From NCBI RefSeq assembly GCF_020514095.1, contig NZ_VTKY01000005.1, forward strand, positions 1 through 64,000: a stretch of DNA of 64,000 nucleotides. The letters run 5' to 3'. Made by a program: the position numbers and the translations under genes. Below the pieces are notes generated by a model. That model ran no database searches. It was given only the letters and a program-made list of their open reading frames with translations, and had not been told where the DNA came from. Shown here one piece after another: positions 46,849 through 59,201 of this stretch. Within the stretch, counting starts at the first letter, position 1. Every line of letters starts with the position of its first letter. This DNA is from Synechococcus sp. MU1643. GTDB lineage: Bacteria > Cyanobacteriota > Cyanobacteriia > PCC-6307 > Cyanobiaceae.

Positions 46849-47058
46849 GAAAGCGAATAGAGTATTTAGGGAAACAGCCTTAGAAGAATGCTCAGGCGAG
46901 CAAATCATACCTTCGCACTAACACAAAGACAAGAAAGAGCAGGAATTTTGATAGGAAGTGGACACCAAAAAGATAAAAAATAATGATTCAGAAAAACATT
47001 AAGCTTCTTACGCGCAATCAAGGAAAAACAATAGAGTATATAGATACGCATCAGAATT

Positions 47059-48090
47059 TTGCGAAAAAAACGATCGAGCAATTATATTTTTTCCGACACG
47101 CTCGAGATGGAAGAGTTTTGCAAGGCACATTTTGAAGAATATCACTCAACATCCAGCTTCGGATGCAATGTCACTCAGTTAAGCACCGGCCTTCTCGAAA
47201 CGAAGACCACTTGCTCACCAATTCAAGATGTGCATCTTGAAATTTTTAAATCGAACCAAACTCTGCTCTACGAGGAAGAAGCCAACACAAAATCAGTGTC
47301 ATTCTGCTGGCTAGACACATCACCGACAAACGATACGGAGACACAGTCAATCATTAGCGGCCACCAAATGACAAGAAATAGCATTGCTGGCTTCAATCGG
47401 ATAAACAAAACAGGAGGAAATATCTGGGACATTGTGGGAGCAAACGAAGAGCTTTGCTGCATGAGCCTGAAATGGAATAAATTACAAGAAAGAATCAACA
47501 AGTTGAATGCATTTAATGCCTATGCGAGGCTTGAAGAATGCATTGGAATTGACTCGCATGATCATGCAAGTGCTCAGCTCAAAAAACTATTTGATCGGCA
47601 TTTTAATGGCAAGCCATCAACGAAACCAAATTCGTTTTACGATCTAGCAATCATATTCCTAGACAACGAAAACAATGAATCAACCTATCATGCACATCGA
47701 TGCGATTCAACGGATCTAATAGAAGACATGGTTAAACTAATTCACGAAGATAGGGCTGGCATGCCACCAATAACACTTGACGAAATTACTGAATACTTGA
47801 ATTCAAAAACAGAGCCTCTCAATACTATATGCCAAAAAATCTTTAATATGGATGTAATTGAGCTTGTAAGAAGAGTACGACTGGAACAGACCCGCAAGGC
47901 TTTTTTAACTCCATATTCCTCAACAGGCCTCAAAGAGTTTACAAAGAAGAGAACAGCACTTTACTACGGTTTTAAAAACTGGAAAAAATTTGAAGCCTCC
48001 TACTCCACATATTTTGGAGAATCACCCAGCCAAACAATAGATCGATCCAATAAGAATTTATATTCATTTAGTGCATGGCAGGGAGAGTAA
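47059..48090 (+). CDS. fciA: AraC-family regulator of chromatic acclimation (FciA/FciB type), first gene
   Basis: 343 residues from a TTG. That start is kept because the segment IFSDTLEMEE before the next ATG (47107) aligns with the N-terminus of the neighbouring paralogue (YRDPLELSEE). The C-terminal AraC helix-turn-helix pair is VIELVRRVRLEQTRKAFLTP and YGFKNWKKFEASYSTYFGES PSQTI. In a related strain FciA activates and FciB represses the blue-light response. Which letter this copy carries is taken from order only. Confidence 0.75.
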   Translation: MRKKRSSNYIFSDTLEMEEFCKAHFEEYHSTSSFGCNVTQLSTGLLETKTTCSPIQDVHLEIFKSNQTLLYEEEANTKSVSFCWLDTSPTNDTETQSIISGHQMTRNSIAGFNRINKTGGNIWDIVGANEELCCMSLKWNKLQERINKLNAFNAYARLEECIGIDSHDHASAQLKKLFDRHFNGKPSTKPNSFYDLAIIFLDNENNESTYHAHRCDSTDLIEDMVKLIHEDRAGMPPITLDEITEYLNSKTEPLNTICQKIFNMDVIELVRRVRLEQTRKAFLTPYSSTGLKEFTKKRTALYYGFKNWKKFEASYSTYFGESPSQTIDRSNKNLYSFSAWQGE

Positions 48091-48093
48091 TAC

Positions 48094-49062
48094 ATGAAAA
48101 CATCTATTGAATATCGTGATCCACTGGAGCTCTCTGAAGAGCTTGCAAAACTCGGTCAGCTTACAAAAATAACGCAACTAGAGGGTGGCAGTGGTTTCTA
48201 TACTATGCAAGCAGCAAATACTAATAAAGTCGCACTTGCAGAAATATCTGCCAACAAAACATTATTGTACGAGGGGTGGGGCAATGGTATAACTATTGAT
48301 TTCAATTGGATTACGCCAAAAACGAATACTCAAGGGGCCTTTGGCTATTGTGATGGATTTAAGATGACAAGAAATAGCCTGGCTGGATTTGGCACGATTA
48401 ATTCAGTACCAGGAAATGCATGGGGAAAATACAACAATGAATGCACTAGCACTGGTTGCATGCTTGAAAAGCAGCTGCTATTTGAATTACTCGAAAATTG
48501 CAAAGCATATGATGGACTTGAACGACTCACGGGTGATCAGGGGATTTATTGCAATAATAAAGCTCTAAACCAACTTAAGAGATTAGCTGCCAGAGAAGTA
48601 TCTGCTGGAATTCAGTACCCAGAAAAATATTTTGATCTTGTAATCGCATGTCTAGAAGAACCAATGACTGAGGAAAATAGTCAAAATCCAAAGCATATCG
48701 ATCAATTAAGAGAAATCATTAATCTTGCACATAGTGAGAAGACCATGGGATCCCCTCTGTCATTGCTTGAAGTATGCAAGTATATAAATACAAGCCAAGC
48801 ATCATTATATCGTATATGCCAGGAATACTTTGGAATGGGAATCATTGAATTAATGACACAAATTAGACTTGAGGAATCCAGGAGAATTATGCTTAATCAA
48901 GACGCTCGTCAGAAATTAAATCTATATTCAATTCGAGATATTGCAATTAAATATGGGTTTAAACATCAAGGGAGATATGCACGGCGCTATTACACTGCCT
49001 TCGGAGAACTTCCAAGTCAGACCATAGAAAAGTCGAGAAGGTATAAATTACCCATAAAGTAA
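48094..49062 (+). CDS. fciB: AraC-family regulator of chromatic acclimation (FciA/FciB type), second gene
   Basis: 322 residues, 3 bp after its paralogue. N-terminal sensor-like domain (TLLYEGWGNGITIDFNWITP; compare TLLYEEEANTKSVSFCW in the first gene) and a motif shared by both, FKMTRNSLAGFGTIN / HQMTRNSIAGFNRIN. C-terminal AraC domain: MGIIELMTQIRLEESRRIML, IRDIAIKYGFKHQGRYARRY, GELPSQTIEKSRR. The two arose by duplication. The pair is co-transcribed and convergent with mpeZ. The B label is by order. Confidence 0.75.
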   Translation: MKTSIEYRDPLELSEELAKLGQLTKITQLEGGSGFYTMQAANTNKVALAEISANKTLLYEGWGNGITIDFNWITPKTNTQGAFGYCDGFKMTRNSLAGFGTINSVPGNAWGKYNNECTSTGCMLEKQLLFELLENCKAYDGLERLTGDQGIYCNNKALNQLKRLAAREVSAGIQYPEKYFDLVIACLEEPMTEENSQNPKHIDQLREIINLAHSEKTMGSPLSLLEVCKYINTSQASLYRICQEYFGMGIIELMTQIRLEESRRIMLNQDARQKLNLYSIRDIAIKYGFKHQGRYARRYYTAFGELPSQTIEKSRRYKLPIK

Positions 49063-49082
49063 ATGGCAAAGAGGAATGGTAT

Positions 49083-50276
49083 CTACAACTTACGTAAAAC
49101 CTCTGCACATGTCCATCGAAGGGGCTCCCAAGTAGATGTCATCAATAAATTCTCAATGTCAGCACGACATTCCAACAAACCCAAGTTTAAACATCCCCAA
49201 GTCGCTGCGATTTTTGATTTTGCATACTGCGGAGCTGGCTCCAATAATGATTCCTTCGTTATGAATGATAATTCTTTTACATCAAGCTGAGATACCAAAC
49301 AATTTACTTGATAGTGAACACCGTAATCGGAGCCATGATTCTCCCAGATGGATTTAATAGACTCTATAAGCCTGGATGCTGGCCAACTAAATAAAGATTT
49401 TGCAGCAAAATACTGATGCTCTTCATCTCTATGTCTCAGCAAGTTACAAACTTCTTGAAGATCACTTGGTGTATTAAGATCCTGGGTAAGAAATAAATTA
49501 CGAGAATCATCCTGCAACATTTGGTTAATCACAATTCTCTGAGATTCTGTTTTAATTTTAGGCGTAATCTTAAATGCACTTTTAGCTCTTAATGGCATTG
49601 AAACTGCTACTTTTGAAATAATCGGCAAAAGAGACGGATCACCAGCATCACCAATATCAATAACCGACGAACGTCGATAAATTACGTTGGTATCTTTGAG
49701 CTGATTTGCAAGGTGATGCAATTTACTCTTGTCACCTTCAACTCTTATTGAATAAGCTATTGATGCTCCTTTAACCAATAGGTTTTGATTGTTCTGTTGC
49801 TGGTGAATCATGCCATCACAGTCGTCCATCTCCAAGCGTGTAAAGCATTGAATTGCAACACGCTTAAGTATATCTGAGCCATCTTTAATGATCTTCAAAA
49901 GAGAAGATTTAAACTGTGTATCAAGTGGAATACCAAAATTAATTAGCGTGTCAACAGCATTAACAATAGTCTGCTCATCACGACTACGCATGGCATCATA
50001 AATGGTTGGCAGAGTACTAAGATCGCGGCGACGTCCTAGTGCTTCAATAGATTTACGGCGTGTAATAGCATCAAAGATATTGTCTCTATCCCCAGTAGCC
50101 GCTACGACTAAGGCATTCAGAGAATCTCGCGAAGAACAGGCTCCCAACCTTGTCGCCGCTATATACTTAACCCCAGGATTATTAAGGGTTCTAACATTTT
50201 TAGAAAGCAATTCAATTGCCTGCTGTTCATCCATCCACGAGAATAGATTATCAAATCTCTGCGAACTCGGCACCAT
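49083..50276 (-). CDS. mpeZ: Bilin lyase-isomerase of chromatic acclimation (MpeZ type)
   Basis: 397 residues, aligned end to end with MpeY at 42133: RFDNLFSWMDEQQAIELLSK, YIAATRLGACSSRDSLNALV, RRKSIEALGRRRDLSTLPTI, RRSSVIDIGDAGDPSLLPII, KSKIAATWGCLNLGLLECRA. In CA4-A strains MpeZ attaches phycoerythrobilin to Cys83 of MpeA and isomerises it to phycourobilin in blue light. The alternative is MpeW, a CA4-B enzyme. Position inside the rod region favours MpeZ. It overlaps no gene; the regulators point toward its 3' end. Confidence 0.82.
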   Translation of the reverse strand: MVPSSQRFDNLFSWMDEQQAIELLSKNVRTLNNPGVKYIAATRLGACSSRDSLNALVVAATGDRDNIFDAITRRKSIEALGRRRDLSTLPTIYDAMRSRDEQTIVNAVDTLINFGIPLDTQFKSSLLKIIKDGSDILKRVAIQCFTRLEMDDCDGMIHQQQNNQNLLVKGASIAYSIRVEGDKSKLHHLANQLKDTNVIYRRSSVIDIGDAGDPSLLPIISKVAVSMPLRAKSAFKITPKIKTESQRIVINQMLQDDSRNLFLTQDLNTPSDLQEVCNLLRHRDEEHQYFAAKSLFSWPASRLIESIKSIWENHGSDYGVHYQVNCLVSQLDVKELSFITKESLLEPAPQYAKSKIAATWGCLNLGLLECRADIENLLMTSTWEPLRWTCAEVLRKL

Positions 50277-50630
50277 GCAACATGCGTATATTCATTTTTA
50301 ACAGAAGAATTGATTGATCTGCCTAGCTTGGTAAGAAGTGACCTATCTACCCCAAAAATTGATAATTGGTGGATATCTAGCTTAAGAACAATAAACCACT
50401 GTAATAAATCAAGAATAGACAAGTAGTCATTGACTTAATTCAAATCAATGACGATTTATCCAATCATCGAATCGCGCCAGGTTCAATTCTTTGTCCACAT
50501 AGGATCAGCACAAGAGAAGCACGGTGCCATACAAAGTTCTTGATGGCGTGATGAACCCTAAATAAGTCAAACAACTCTGATAAGAAGCGGATAGTTGCTG
50601 ATAAAATATGGATATGATGCTGATTCCTTC
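50277..50630. promoter_or_regulatory. Divergent control region between mpeZ and the small Nif11-like gene
   Basis: 354 bp, AT-rich, no gene supported. It must hold the promoters for mpeZ (minus) and the gene at 50631 (plus), and so probably binding sites for the AraC-type regulators. No clear repeat pair or -10 box picked by eye. Confidence 0.45.
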
Positions 50631-50975
50631 ATGTCACGCGCTGAATTCATACGCTTTCTTCAGGTTCTAGAAAAAGACTTAACATTTAGATCGCTTTTCC
50701 AAGAAGCGGAGCCCGAGGAAATCCTCAGACTTGCAAATGAACATGGATTTGTCTTTTCGGATGAAATAAAGGGTCGTTTCCTGAATCGGTGGGCAGGAGT
50801 TTACTTCTGCCCATTTGCTAATGATGTTGGGAGACTATGCCCCAAGATGGTGCCAGAAGGATTCAGCACACTGCTTCATTATTCACAGACGACTTGCACT
50901 AAAGAGGACCAGGTAGAACGTTTTGATTTTCGTGCTGGAGGCTATTACGAAGGGGTAAAAACAGTAAATCGATAG
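50631..50975 (+). CDS. Nif11-like protein of the acclimation island (Unk10 candidate)
   Basis: 114 residues from the ATG at 50631 (the frame is open to a TTG at 50595). The first 60 residues are Nif11-like: MSRAEFIRFLQVLEKDLTFR, SLFQEAEPEEILRLANEHGF, VFSDEIKGRFLNRW. The second half has three Cys and many aromatic residues. By gene content it should correspond to the small unknown gene (unk10) that accompanies mpeZ in CA4 islands. Function unknown. Confidence 0.7.
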   Translation: MSRAEFIRFLQVLEKDLTFRSLFQEAEPEEILRLANEHGFVFSDEIKGRFLNRWAGVYFCPFANDVGRLCPKMVPEGFSTLLHYSQTTCTKEDQVERFDFRAGGYYEGVKTVNR

Positions 50976-50985
50976 AGAAAATAGG

Positions 50986-51624
50986 CTATCTCTTTGTGTT
51001 TAATAGATTCTGAAGTCGTGCCAACGCAGATTGAGCTGCCTCCTGAATCAAAGGATCGGTATTATTGTTCTGCAGTGACCGTAAAGCATCTTCTGCTAAA
51101 GGATTGGGAATATCGGCAAGAGCCTGAGATGCACTAAAAATTAAAGCAACATTTTCACTGCTAAGAGAACTTGCCAGAATCATTATTGCCTCTTCAGACT
51201 TAAATTGTTGCTTACCGATCTGACCAAGACACATCAGTGCACCCTGCACGACAACCATATCGGAATCATCTATCCCTTGTTCCAGCATTTCCATGACTGA
51301 ATCAGGAAACGGCTGATCTGGGAAGTTTTTGAACACCTGCACAAAGGCCTTAGGGCAGCAACGCCTTGCAGTTTGATTCTCTGTTGTTGCATAAAGTTCG
51401 ATCAAGGGATCAAACGCAGAGCTCCCAAAAAAACCAACACCTTTAACAGCCGCTCTGTAGACCTTAGGATCATGATGACAGAAGAGATCCAATAATCTTG
51501 GCAACGCCTCTTCCCGATAGTTCTCAGAAAGAATCAAGCAAGCTTCTTCTTGAATCCTAGGGTTGGGATGCATTAGATCTTCAAACAATGCATCAACTGA
51601 AGGAATGTTTGAATCGGCGCTCAT
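50986..51624 (-). CDS. cpeZ: HEAT-repeat bilin lyase subunit or chaperone CpeZ
   Basis: 212 residues of HEAT repeats (LFEDLMHPNPRIQEEACLIL, VYRAAVKGVGFFGSSAFDPL, VVQGALMCLGQIGKQQFKSE, ENVALIFSASQALADIPNPL). CpeZ works with CpeY in phycoerythrobilin attachment to alpha-PE-I, and in Fremyella it also acts as a PE chaperone. It follows cpeY by 73 bp on the same strand. Convergent with the island's last gene, 10 bp apart. Confidence 0.9.
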   Translation of the reverse strand: MSADSNIPSVDALFEDLMHPNPRIQEEACLILSENYREEALPRLLDLFCHHDPKVYRAAVKGVGFFGSSAFDPLIELYATTENQTARRCCPKAFVQVFKNFPDQPFPDSVMEMLEQGIDDSDMVVVQGALMCLGQIGKQQFKSEEAIMILASSLSSENVALIFSASQALADIPNPLAEDALRSLQNNNTDPLIQEAAQSALARLQNLLNTKR

Positions 51625-51697
51625 TTAAAAGCCTAAATCATTATTGCTCAATATTAGCATTTCAAGTCATGGGGCATGAAGAATTACCACTTAGTTC

Positions 51698-53023
51698 TCA
51701 ACCACAATCCTGAATGCTCTGTGCTTTTAGTTGAAGCAAACTGTCGCCATCAGATTCGACAAGCTGTTGTAGTTGACATTGATATCGAAGTTGAAGATAC
51801 TCGGTTTGATCAGATTGGATCAAGAGGAGGCCTGCATAACGCATATCCCAACTAAGGTTATTCTCTAAAGACAAACAATTATCAAGAAACCAATCGTATT
51901 GGCCAGGAAATAGCTTGGCGAATGACAGCAAAGCAGCTGGGGGTGATTTTCTAAATTGAGGCCGCTTATCTGTAATCGCATCTGAGAGAATATTGCGAAT
52001 ATGATGCAATGCCTCGTCTGTCCAACCTTCAACAAGGCCAAATAATCTCATCAAAAAATAGTGTGCACCATAGTCATTGTGAGCTTTATCGTGCCAGCAA
52101 TTCTCAATAGCATTCCAAATCTCTTGGGAATCACATTTTATTAGTGCCTGCATGGCAAGATAGCAACGACTAAAATCGGGATGGAATAAGCCGTCAATCA
52201 GTAGCTCCGTAGGCAAAGGTTCGCCGTAATGATGGAGGACAGTGATCAAACGAGGATCGTCAAACAAAATTTGATCCACCGCTGATAGTGCATCATTATT
52301 GGAGAGTTTGTTTGACGGGTTATTCAAAAGAGATCTCACAGCTCGCATGCGAAATGCAGGCGATATTGGTGCTTGCATCAAATCAGACAAAAGCTCAACA
52401 GCATTCGCATCGATCACATCCTGCACAGCCGATTGGCGATCCATTTGATTGGAGCCATACAAATGATCTGAAAGATCAGCCAGATGGGATTGATCTCCAG
52501 ATAGATGAATCATGGCAGCGATGGCGGCACCGCGGACCGAAATCTTCTCATGGGCTATGTGAACAGAAATAGTCGAAATTGCTGATTTAACAGAAAGCTT
52601 TGAAAGACTTTGAATTAAGACTCTTTGATTCTGGCTAGCATCATCCAACAAATTAATCATATGTTGGTGCACTTCAGGATCTTGACAATTCAAACGAGAC
52701 AATGCCCAAGCAGCATTCTCAACCATATACACATCAGAGCTGCCTAAAAAGCTAGCAATTTTGGGCGTAGCCTCTGCAACCCCTAATCGCGCAAGAACTT
52801 CTACAGCTTTTCGTTGGGCAAGACCTACTGGTACATCTTCGGAGCACTTATCTAGAAAAGCTAATAACGCTTGGCTTGTTATCGGGCCAGGAAAATTAAT
52901 CAAATGAGAAACAGCCATATAATAATCACTCTCACTCTCAAGAATATCAACTTCTTTAGACAAGATATCAACTGCTCTCTGTTGATCCAAACCAGCATGA
53001 ATATTATCGAAAAGACCAGTCAT
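51698..53023 (-). CDS. cpeY: Alpha-phycoerythrin I bilin lyase CpeY
   Basis: 441 residues of HEAT-like repeats, longer than MpeY and MpeZ. Marks: LFDNIHAGLDQQRAVDILSK at the start, RKAVEVLARLGVAEATPKIA, VENAAWALSRLNCQDPEVHQ, RQSAVQDVIDANAVELLSDL. CpeY attaches phycoerythrobilin to Cys82 of CpeA, usually needing CpeZ. It shares the LFDN...L..(Q/E)QA family start with MpeY and MpeZ. Confidence 0.92.
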   Translation of the reverse strand: MTGLFDNIHAGLDQQRAVDILSKEVDILESESDYYMAVSHLINFPGPITSQALLAFLDKCSEDVPVGLAQRKAVEVLARLGVAEATPKIASFLGSSDVYMVENAAWALSRLNCQDPEVHQHMINLLDDASQNQRVLIQSLSKLSVKSAISTISVHIAHEKISVRGAAIAAMIHLSGDQSHLADLSDHLYGSNQMDRQSAVQDVIDANAVELLSDLMQAPISPAFRMRAVRSLLNNPSNKLSNNDALSAVDQILFDDPRLITVLHHYGEPLPTELLIDGLFHPDFSRCYLAMQALIKCDSQEIWNAIENCWHDKAHNDYGAHYFLMRLFGLVEGWTDEALHHIRNILSDAITDKRPQFRKSPPAALLSFAKLFPGQYDWFLDNCLSLENNLSWDMRYAGLLLIQSDQTEYLQLRYQCQLQQLVESDGDSLLQLKAQSIQDCG

Positions 53024-53157
53024 CAGTAATGGTCAACATTCGAATGATTCTACTTGAGGTGCGTAATTCAATGGGGCTTGTCGGGATAAGAAAGTAATAG
53101 CAAGCTTGCCATCAGTCGACACCGGAGGCAAAATTCCTCTAAGCCACTACAAAAAAT

Positions 53158-53514
53158 ATGGGACCTTTCCCAGGACGATTGATCCATGTTTCCACTGGTG
53201 TGATGGACGGGTGCAGGCCCTCAACTTCCCACACAGTGTCCGTTGACACCCGGTTCATGGCGCAATGGATGAAATCTTTTAGAAGTTGCAATACACCGAT
53301 AACATCTGTTGGCTGGAGCGCAGCAGATCAGCCTTCGATACAAGCACCTAAAAAGCGACCTTCTACATCCAAGGTTCAGAAACTAGTAGAGAAATTAACA
53401 CCCCAAAAAGACAATATTCCTAACAAGAAAGAAAAAGCTGATTCCGAAAAGCCAGAGGCAAACAAGCGTAAAAGCACCTCTAGCCGCCGTAGGAATCGAC
53501 GGAAACAAGCCTGA
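53158..53514 (+). CDS. Hypothetical protein with Lys/Arg-rich C-terminus
   Basis: 118 residues. The N-terminal half (HTVSVDTRFMAQWMKSFRSC, ITSVGWSAADQP) could fold; the C-terminal half is low-complexity and basic, ending TSSRRRNRRKQA. It lies on the strand opposite to its neighbours. Basic tails like this can bind nucleic acid or acidic phycobiliproteins (speculation). A shorter start at the internal Met is possible. Confidence 0.5.
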   Translation: MGPFPGRLIHVSTGVMDGCRPSTSHTVSVDTRFMAQWMKSFRSCNTPITSVGWSAADQPSIQAPKKRPSTSKVQKLVEKLTPQKDNIPNKKEKADSEKPEANKRKSTSSRRRNRRKQA

Positions 53515-53531
53515 TAAAAATCTATGAGGCT

Positions 53532-53957
53532 CTACGATGAGACTTCAAAAATCGCATCTTCGGATCGCCCAGCTTTAAGAGCCTGCCAGTTGATCGCTTG
53601 AAGAAACATGGTTTTATCAGGCGTTTCAACCAAATCAACACCCCAATATCCCTCCTGGAGTGGAGCTCCAGGAGAAGCTTGGGAGTCTTTCCTTCCACCC
53701 AATGCCAGGACAAAGTGGTTCATTTCGTGTCCGAGTTGACGACGGTACTCAGACCAAGTTTGCACTAAATTAACAGCCATATCTTGCGGCGACAAATCAG
53801 ATGATATTGAGAGCTTCCAATGGGGGTGATTAAGAACTTCTGTTGAAGAAATATTTTTTGAAAGAGATTTGAGCTCTTGAGCAAGCAGTTCAAAATCTAA
53901 TGCAGGGACGAAATCTGATTGAACCTGTAAGTTATGAGATAGAACAAACGTCGTCAT
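53532..53957 (-). CDS. Hypothetical protein downstream of cpeA
   Basis: 141 residues: MTTFVLSHNLQVQSDFVPAL, FELLAQELKSLSKNISSTEV, later AVNLVQTWSEYRRQLGHEMN, and WGVDLVETPDKTMFLQAINW. Soluble, mixed alpha/beta by composition. It may be one of the conserved unknown genes of the rod region. No function recognised. Confidence 0.65.
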   Translation of the reverse strand: MTTFVLSHNLQVQSDFVPALDFELLAQELKSLSKNISSTEVLNHPHWKLSISSDLSPQDMAVNLVQTWSEYRRQLGHEMNHFVLALGGRKDSQASPGAPLQEGYWGVDLVETPDKTMFLQAINWQALKAGRSEDAIFEVSS

Positions 53958-54040
53958 TGAAAAACTGCACCTCTACATAATCTAATGGAATTTCAGCTTG
54001 TCTGTGATGGGGGAGCATTGGTCTTCCATCTCGCTGACAC

Positions 54041-54069
54041 AAAAAAAGGGGGGAGCAACTGCTCCCCCC
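54041..54069 (-). terminator. Intrinsic terminator of cpeB-cpeA
   Basis: On the minus strand GGGGGGAGCA and TGCTCCCCCC pair, followed by seven T. It is 22 bp after the cpeA stop. Confidence 0.93.
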
Positions 54070-54091
54070 TTTCTCTAAAATCTTAAAAAGA

Positions 54092-54595
<504 letters not shown>

Positions 54596-54647
54596 TTAGG
54601 TAAGAGGTGCTGAGAAGGTAAGGAGAGAAGACTTGATCGTCCGCAGA

Positions 54648-55512
<865 letters not shown>

Positions 55513-55746
55513 ATGGACAACGCAGCGTCCGATTTACCTACCCTCGAGGAGTTGCAAGAGTCCATCGATGAATTAGCCGCCTACAGGGAAAGACTTTTTC
55601 AAGATGTAGTTGGTTTGGGCAAAAAACTGCGCTTATCTCAGAAGAAAATTGACGCCACTGTTGCAGCACATCCAGAGCTTCAAAGACTCGACGAAGTGAT
55701 GTCACAGCTTGTTGCACAGAGGAATGCACAGCAGAGTCAGTCTTGA
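55513..55746 (+). CDS. Small coiled-coil protein
   Basis: 77 residues, nearly all helical: MDNAASDLPTLEELQESIDE, LAAYRERLFQDVVGLGKKLR, LSQKKIDATVAAHPELQRLD. It lies between the cpeBA promoter region and an S-type lyase, and may be a conserved unknown gene of this cluster. Function unknown. Confidence 0.7.
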   Translation: MDNAASDLPTLEELQESIDELAAYRERLFQDVVGLGKKLRLSQKKIDATVAAHPELQRLDEVMSQLVAQRNAQQSQS

Positions 55747-55809
55747 AGAGGCAAAATAATACTTTTCCGGTTCGCCTGTATTAATTAATTTTCTTCAAAG
55801 CGCAAATCA

Positions 55810-57946
<2,137 letters not shown>

Positions 57947-58082
57947 GCATTATGAACAGCTTTCGGGTGGCTCCCGAGCTGTTGGCCAGAATCGCGGGCG
58001 ACGGGATGAAGGCAATAGCCTTCGACCATCCCTTTCAAGTCTGAGATTCCCGCTCCAGACGTAGTTCACAGGAACAACAACC

Positions 58083-58601
58083 ATGTTCGACGCCTTCACC
58101 AAGGTTGTCGCCCAGGCCGATGCCCGGGGACAATTCATCAGCACCAGCGAGATCGACGCCCTCGCTGCCATGGTTTCCGACAGCAACAAGCGTCTGGATG
58201 CCGTTAACCGCATCTCCAGCAACGCCTCCAGCATCGTTGCTTCGGCCGCTCGTCAGCTGTTTGCCCAACAGCCTTCTTTGATTTCCCCTGGCGGTAACGC
58301 TTACACCTCCCGTCGGATGGCTGCTTGCCTGCGCGACATGGAAATCATCCTGCGTTACGTCACCTACTCCGCTTTCACAGGTGATTCTTCCGTGATGGAA
58401 GACCGCTGCCTGAATGGCCTGCGCGAGACCTACTTGGCCCTTGGCACTCCCGGTGCTTCGGTTGCTGCTGGAGTCAACCTGATGAAGGAAACCGCTCTGG
58501 CACTCGTCAACGACAAAGCTGGCATCTCAGCTGGTGACTGCGCCTCCCTGAGCAGCGAAATCGGCACCTACTTCGACAAAGCCGCAGCTTCCGTCGCCTG
58601 A
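58083..58601 (+). CDS. rpcB: R-phycocyanin beta subunit
   Basis: 172 residues starting [20 protein letters not shown]. Bilin cysteines at Cys82 (MAACLRDME) and Cys153 (AGDCASL). It is followed 37 bp later by rpcA. The name rpc (R-phycocyanin) is used because separate rpcE/rpcF genes follow. It sits in the rod hexamer next to the allophycocyanin core. Confidence 0.96.
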   Translation: MFDAFTKVVAQADARGQFISTSEIDALAAMVSDSNKRLDAVNRISSNASSIVASAARQLFAQQPSLISPGGNAYTSRRMAACLRDMEIILRYVTYSAFTGDSSVMEDRCLNGLRETYLALGTPGASVAAGVNLMKETALALVNDKAGISAGDCASLSSEIGTYFDKAAASVA

Positions 58602-58638
58602 TCGACGCGTTGATTCGACGTCTTACTTCTCCTAACCA

Positions 58639-59127
58639 ATGAAAACCCCTCTCACCGAAGCTGTTGCAGCAGCTGATTCTCAGGGACGTTTCCTGAGCAA
58701 CACCGAGGTTCAAGCTGCCTCCGGTCGTTTCAATCGCGCCAAGGCCAGCCTAGAAGCTGCCAAAGCTCTGACCAGCAAGGCTGATTCCCTGGTGAACGGA
58801 GCGGCTCAAGCCGTTTATACCAAGTTCCCCTACACCACCCAGATGGCTGGGCCGAACTACTCAGCCACCCCCGAAGGCAAAGCCAAGTGCTCCCGTGACG
58901 TGGGCTACTACCTGCGCATGATCACCTACTGCCTGGTCGCTGGTGGTACCGGCCCCATGGACGACTACCTGATCGCCGGTCTGGACGAGATCAACCGCAC
59001 TTTCGAGCTCTCCCCCTCCTGGTATGTGGAAGCTCTGAAGCACATCAAGGCCAACCACGGCCTCAGCGGCGACGCTGCTACGGAAGCCAACAGCTACATC
59101 GACTACGCCATCAACGCCCTGATCTGA
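58639..59127 (+). CDS. rpcA: R-phycocyanin alpha subunit
   Basis: 162 residues starting [20 protein letters not shown]. Single bilin cysteine Cys84 in [13 protein letters not shown]-terminus [11 protein letters not shown]. With RpcE/RpcF the expected group at Cys84 is phycoerythrobilin, while strains with the fused RpcG carry phycourobilin there. A terminator follows directly. Confidence 0.96.
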   Translation: MKTPLTEAVAAADSQGRFLSNTEVQAASGRFNRAKASLEAAKALTSKADSLVNGAAQAVYTKFPYTTQMAGPNYSATPEGKAKCSRDVGYYLRMITYCLVAGGTGPMDDYLIAGLDEINRTFELSPSWYVEALKHIKANHGLSGDAATEANSYIDYAINALI

Positions 59128-59148
59128 TCAGTTGACGTTGCGTTCCCA

Positions 59149-59172
59149 GCCCCCCTCGGGGGGCTTTTTTTA
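59149..59172 (+). terminator. Intrinsic terminator of rpcB-rpcA
   Basis: AGCCCCCC and GGGGGGCT pair around TC, followed by seven T. It separates the subunit genes from the lyase genes. Confidence 0.93.
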
Positions 59173-59201
59173 TTGTTCTTTTTCGGCCCCATCAGAGCGC
59201 T

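Larger units (their letters stand above)
46850..50975. other. Type IV chromatic acclimation island (CA4-A type)
   Basis: Block of two AraC-type regulators, a minus-strand MpeZ-like lyase and a small Nif11-like protein, set between mpeU and cpeZ. Base composition is markedly richer in A and T than the phycobiliprotein genes on either side, suggesting transfer. A block with fciA, fciB, mpeZ and a small unknown gene inside the rod region defines the CA4-A genotype. CA4-B strains have mpeW instead of mpeZ and carry the island elsewhere. Assignment from gene content and place. Confidence 0.85.
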
